In this document: one piece after another, positions 61,159 through 64,000 of the stretch
Numbering within the stretch: position 1 is the stretch's first letter
Layout of the letters: each line of letters begins with the position of its first letter
The notes under the pieces: generated by a model
What the model was told of the DNA's origin: nothing
The model's input: the letters and a program-made list of their open reading frames with translations, nothing else
The model's database searches: none
NCBI RefSeq assembly: GCF_003002895.1
Contig: NZ_PVTI01000016.1
Location: forward strand, 22,315 to 86,314
DNA: 64,000 nt
DNA from: Knoellia remsis
Lineage (GTDB): Bacteria > Actinomycetota > Actinomycetes > Actinomycetales > Dermatophilaceae
Direction of reading: 5' to 3'
Made by a program: the position numbers and the translations under genes

Positions 61159-63339
61159 TCAGAGGCTTTTGACCTGGCTGTAGAGATCCCGCAGTGCGAC
61201 GTCGGACATGTCGATGATGGGTTCGTACATGAACGAGTTCACGTGGATGTTCTCCGGAGTCATCAGCACCACGCTGTCGAGCGTGTCAACGGCCTCGGGC
61301 GTGCCAGCGCCGCGGTTCTTGAAGGCCTGGAACAGCGCCTGCGTCTGGTTCGCCACGATCCCACCGGTGAAGTCCGGGTCCGCCAGCTCGTCGATCATGT
61401 ACTTCTCGGCGAGGATTCGCGTGGCGATCGACAGCACAATCTTGTTCTCGAAATTCACGCCCTCGGGCGCTGTGAGCGCGAGGTCAGCCTGCTCGATCAG
61501 AAGGTCTACCACCGAACCGCCCGGCGAAGCCCACATCTTGCCCTGCTGCCCCGGGAAGGTGTCATTGAAGATCCGGTCGAGGTCGCCATTGGTGATGGAA
61601 CTGGAGTCGTTCTTCCAGTGCAGCAGCGACGTGAGCTTGATGTACTCGGGGTCGTCCTCGCCCTTGGTGTATTCGAGGATGTTCCGTACGAACGGGATCG
61701 AGGCGACGCGCTGCATGCCGTCGGAGAAGAAGTTCATCTTGAAGCCGCGGATGAACGGGTTGTTGACGTGCTGAGCCTGGTTGAGGACAACCTTGGAGTC
61801 GCCCTTCTGAGCCATGAAGCATCGGTTGTAGCCCACGACGCCGCGGCTGAGAAGCGTTCGGAAGAAGTCGAAGTTGTGCGTGAGCAGTACGAGTTTGAAG
61901 TCGGTGTGCTCGGACATCTCCTTGAGGTACTGGATGATGGCGTACTTGTTCTTGTAGTCGAATGAGTCGGCGAGGTCGTCGATGACGAAGAGGGTTTCGC
62001 GACCCTCTGCCTTGCGCGTCTCCATCTCGAAGAGCACGTTGAGGATGTAGAGGGCCTTCTTCTCGCCGTTGCTCAGGACAGAGAGCAGGTCATCCCTCTC
62101 TACCCCTCTTGACTCGCCACCCTCCTCGAACTTGAACACCAGCTTGAGCATGGCCTCCTGGCCGAGCGCGACCTTGTGCTTGTTCTCGGCACTGAGGCGG
62201 AATGGCACGAAGAAGCGGTCGTTGAAGATCCGAATGACCTTCTCCCACCGCGTGCTCTCTTCAGCGGCTTGCTTCTCGATCTCCTTCCTGCGCTCCTCCG
62301 TGTTCTTGAAGCACGTCACGACGCGCTGATACAGATCCTCGTGAGCCTTGAGGTACGCCTTCCAGACCTTCTGCTGGAACGAGCCCACGTTCGTTAGTTC
62401 CGGTAAGAGCTCCTCACGGTTCGCGATGAAATCAAAGAAGTTGCGTGCGTCGACGTTCTTCTGCAGGGCTCTCTCGACCGCTTCGAGCTGCTTGCGGAGG
62501 GCATCGTCGTCCGTGATCCGCTTCTTCTCCTCGGCGATCAGCGCGGTCAGGTCGGCGTCGCTGGTGACCGTCCGCTGGGTGTCGCCGTCGTGGTCGCGCA
62601 GCAGCAGTGAGTGCTTCGCGGAGAAGAAGCCATTGTCACCCAGGCTCTTCGTGACGTTTGTCGCGTTGTAGAAGGTGAACGAGCTCCGGTTGAAGAACGC
62701 GGACTCGTCCAGGAGCTCGTTGAGTCGGGTGACGTACTTGGCCAACTGTGCCTGGACCCCGGGGGTGCGCAGGGCCGCGCCGACCTTGTCGTTGAAGAGC
62801 ACGTCGTACGGCAGGTCCGCGAACCTGGTGTCCTCGAGCTGGCCAACCTCGTACTCGACACGTGCCAGCGCCTCGAAGAACTTGTCGGCCTCTTGGGTAA
62901 ACACCCTCGACACGGTGCCGATGACGTCCTGTTTCGTGCAGGATTGGTTGCGCAGCGCAGCCACCAACTGGTCCCGCGCCTCGACGAGATCAACCTGAAG
63001 CCCTTCGTACTCGCGGCGAAGTGCTGGGTTAACCAGCAGCGTCGAAGTGGACTCGGTGGGACCCAGTTCCTCGTCATAGGAGAGCACGACCACGACGTCG
63101 TCTGGATCCAGTTCGTTGCCGTTCTCGTCGGTGATGCGCCGCTCGGTCTCCCTCGTCGGGAACATGCGGTCGGACGACTCCTGGCCGGTCGCGAGATCCT
63201 TGAACGTCTGGGCGAACGACGTCTTCATCGTGCCGTTGGGAGCGTAGACCGCGACGGCGTTGCCGTTGGCGAAACTCAATGCCACGTCGAGTTCCCGGAT
63301 GCCGTGGCAGTTCTTCAACTCAACGTTCAGCTTCTTCAT
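61159..63339 (-). CDS. SMC/ABC-like AAA ATPase of an undescribed defence module
   Basis: The 726-residue protein has an ABC-type split ATPase: Walker A VYAPNGTMKTSFAQTF (residues 31-46, with Met-Lys-Thr-Ser in place of Gly-Lys-Ser/Thr), a long helical middle (residues 100-400) with likely coiled coils, the signature LSNGEKKALY (422), Walker B TLFVIDDLADSFD and an H-loop LLTHNFDFF. It resembles the AAA_13/RloC/PtuA class found in phage defence. The last 200 residues match nothing I know and may hold the effector. The ATG at 63339 is first in this leftward unit. A+T content is higher than in the core genome. Confidence 0.78.
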   Translation of the reverse strand: MKKLNVELKNCHGIRELDVALSFANGNAVAVYAPNGTMKTSFAQTFKDLATGQESSDRMFPTRETERRITDENGNELDPDDVVVVLSYDEELGPTESTSTLLVNPALRREYEGLQVDLVEARDQLVAALRNQSCTKQDVIGTVSRVFTQEADKFFEALARVEYEVGQLEDTRFADLPYDVLFNDKVGAALRTPGVQAQLAKYVTRLNELLDESAFFNRSSFTFYNATNVTKSLGDNGFFSAKHSLLLRDHDGDTQRTVTSDADLTALIAEEKKRITDDDALRKQLEAVERALQKNVDARNFFDFIANREELLPELTNVGSFQQKVWKAYLKAHEDLYQRVVTCFKNTEERRKEIEKQAAEESTRWEKVIRIFNDRFFVPFRLSAENKHKVALGQEAMLKLVFKFEEGGESRGVERDDLLSVLSNGEKKALYILNVLFEMETRKAEGRETLFVIDDLADSFDYKNKYAIIQYLKEMSEHTDFKLVLLTHNFDFFRTLLSRGVVGYNRCFMAQKGDSKVVLNQAQHVNNPFIRGFKMNFFSDGMQRVASIPFVRNILEYTKGEDDPEYIKLTSLLHWKNDSSSITNGDLDRIFNDTFPGQQGKMWASPGGSVVDLLIEQADLALTAPEGVNFENKIVLSIATRILAEKYMIDELADPDFTGGIVANQTQALFQAFKNRGAGTPEAVDTLDSVVLMTPENIHVNSFMYEPIIDMSDVALRDLYSQVKSL

Positions 63340-63526
63340 GGTGACCAACCTAGAGGGCACCATCGACTCTTCTGGATCGACCGGTGTGAGTCGTCGGCAA
63401 GGGTCGCGCTCGGCCAACAAGGCAGTCACGGACGTAATTCACGTAGGGACCGGGGTCCGACCGGGCCGGGTCGAGCCCCGGTCTCACCGCGGTGTCGAAC
63501 ATGGCTGCTCTGGCGGGGGACGCCCC

Positions 63527-63679
63527 CTAGCCCTTCGTGCTCCGTGGGTCCTTTGCGGGGGCGATGGTGTTCTTGTCGCGGATATTCCCGTCGCGGCCGT
63601 GGAGCGTTACCTCTCCGCCACCTGCGTTTGAGGCAAATCTCTTGGCATCGGCGTAGGCGTCGGCTTGAGTTGGTTCTGA
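63527..63679 (-). pseudogene. DUF2188 gene truncated by an IS element
   Basis: The frame reads EPTQADAYADAKRFASNAGG then GEVTLHGRDGNIRDKNTIAP and ends at 63527. This is the carboxy-terminal part of a DUF2188 protein (pattern GGGEVxIHGRDGxIRDxDT). Upstream the same frame continues into IS sequence, so the first part of the gene has been lost or displaced by the insertion near 63680. Confidence 0.8.
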
Positions 63680-64000
63680 CAGCCTGAGTTGGCCCCACCA
63701 TGACGGCTTGGGGTGGCTCCACCTGGTCTGCGTGTCGGGTGGTGTGACGGTCTGATTTGGCCCCACCCCGCGCCAGCGTTGCAGCTATGGCGACGAACGC
63801 ATCGGTGGTGGTGTCCGGGACGGGGTCTCGGGTGGAGTTGTTCGCGGCGATCCGTCGGGATGCCCGGGTCGAGGAGTACTCGATCCGGGAGCTCGCGCGC
63901 CGTCATGGGGTGCACCGGCGGACGGTGCGGCAGGCGTTGGCGTCGGCGGAACCGCCAGGTCGGAAGACCCCGACGCGGGTCGCGCCGAAGCTCGGCCCGT
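63677..64000 (+). mobile_element. IS21-family insertion sequence, left end (runs off the window)
   Basis: CTGAGTTGGCCCCACC (63684-63699) and CTGATTTGGCCCCACC (63752-63767) are repeated terminal motifs 68 bp apart, as in IS21 elements, which carry multiple transposase sites near each end. An istA gene starts 20 bases later. The outer boundary is put near 63677, where the DUF2188 frame stops matching its family. Confidence 0.78.
63787..64000 (+). CDS. istA: IstA transposase of the IS21 element, amino-terminal part
   Basis: The visible 71 codons read MATNASVVVSGTGSRVELFA followed by AIRRDARVEEYSIRELARRH, GVHRRTVRQAL and PKLGP. This is the usual start of IstA with its helix-turn-helix. The DDE catalytic domain and the IstB helper ATPase would lie beyond the right edge. 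Confidence 0.88.
   Translation, partial: MATNASVVVSGTGSRVELFAAIRRDARVEEYSIRELARRHGVHRRTVRQALASAEPPGRKTPTRVAPKLGP

Noticed and set aside
1..64000. tRNA and rRNA genes
   Set aside because: I looked for cloverleaf arms with TTCGA-type loops and for conserved rRNA words and saw none convincing; without a tRNA scanner I cannot exclude one entirely.

Overview
The window is chromosomal DNA of a high-G+C actinomycete. The evidence is very high G+C coding, many GTG starts, a bacterial proteasome activator (Bpa) start at the left edge, a mycothiol-isomerase-like DinB-fold protein, an Rv0909-type antitoxin, a DinB2-type polymerase and several apparently leaderless promoters. The gene set suggests Micrococcales, perhaps near Intrasporangiaceae, but that placement is an impression and not a measurement.

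Layout. 0-7.3 kb: bpa (partial), a DinB-fold protein, a padR-ABC ATPase-FtsX permease operon, a quinone oxidoreductase and a VapBC-like pair. 7.3-16.8 kb: a mobA-like nucleotidyltransferase, a PhoX-like protein, a phosphodiesterase, an MFS transporter with a frameshifted 3' end, a universal stress protein, an IclR regulator, and a marR/ABC exporter divergon with a clear operator. 16.9-26.5 kb: tetR-MMPL, then a CitAB-like two-component system divergent from a tripartite tricarboxylate transporter (tctCBA) and a stress protein. 26.5-36.1 kb: histidine utilisation (hutH, hutU, an M20 amidohydrolase, hutF, hutI) with some unrelated genes between. The route runs histidine, urocanate, imidazolonepropionate, formiminoglutamate, formylglutamate; no hutG is present and the M20 enzyme sits in its place. 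36-45 kb: an HTH protein fused to a degenerate nucleotidyltransferase, a TPP riboswitch driving a thiamine-precursor ECF transporter, transporters, and a DinB2-like polymerase lacking the aromatic steric gate. 45-53.2 kb: PepSY, SDR, an orphan antitoxin with a toxin remnant, membrane and exported proteins of unknown role, and a TfoX-domain protein.

53.4-64 kb is a different kind of DNA: a defence island. One leftward block encodes an MT-A70 adenine methyltransferase, an AIPR abortive-infection protein with an in-frame amber codon near its start, and McrB and McrC. A second leftward pair encodes an ABC/SMC-like ATPase and a YozE-like/zinc-ribbon protein of unknown function. The right edge is an IS21-family element inserted in a DUF2188 gene.

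Repeats are the other main theme. The octamer GTATGCCG (either strand) occurs about 56 times between 975 and 52,830, roughly 25 times expectation, and never in the last 11 kb. It recruits rare codons inside genes and forms hairpins between them, which suggests a selected DNA signal, and its loss marks the island edge. Three further interspersed repeat families (A, B, C) form long hairpins or 42-bp tandem arrays; one array lies in frame inside a transporter gene. Two genes have duplicated start regions that produce chains of overlapping mini-ORFs.
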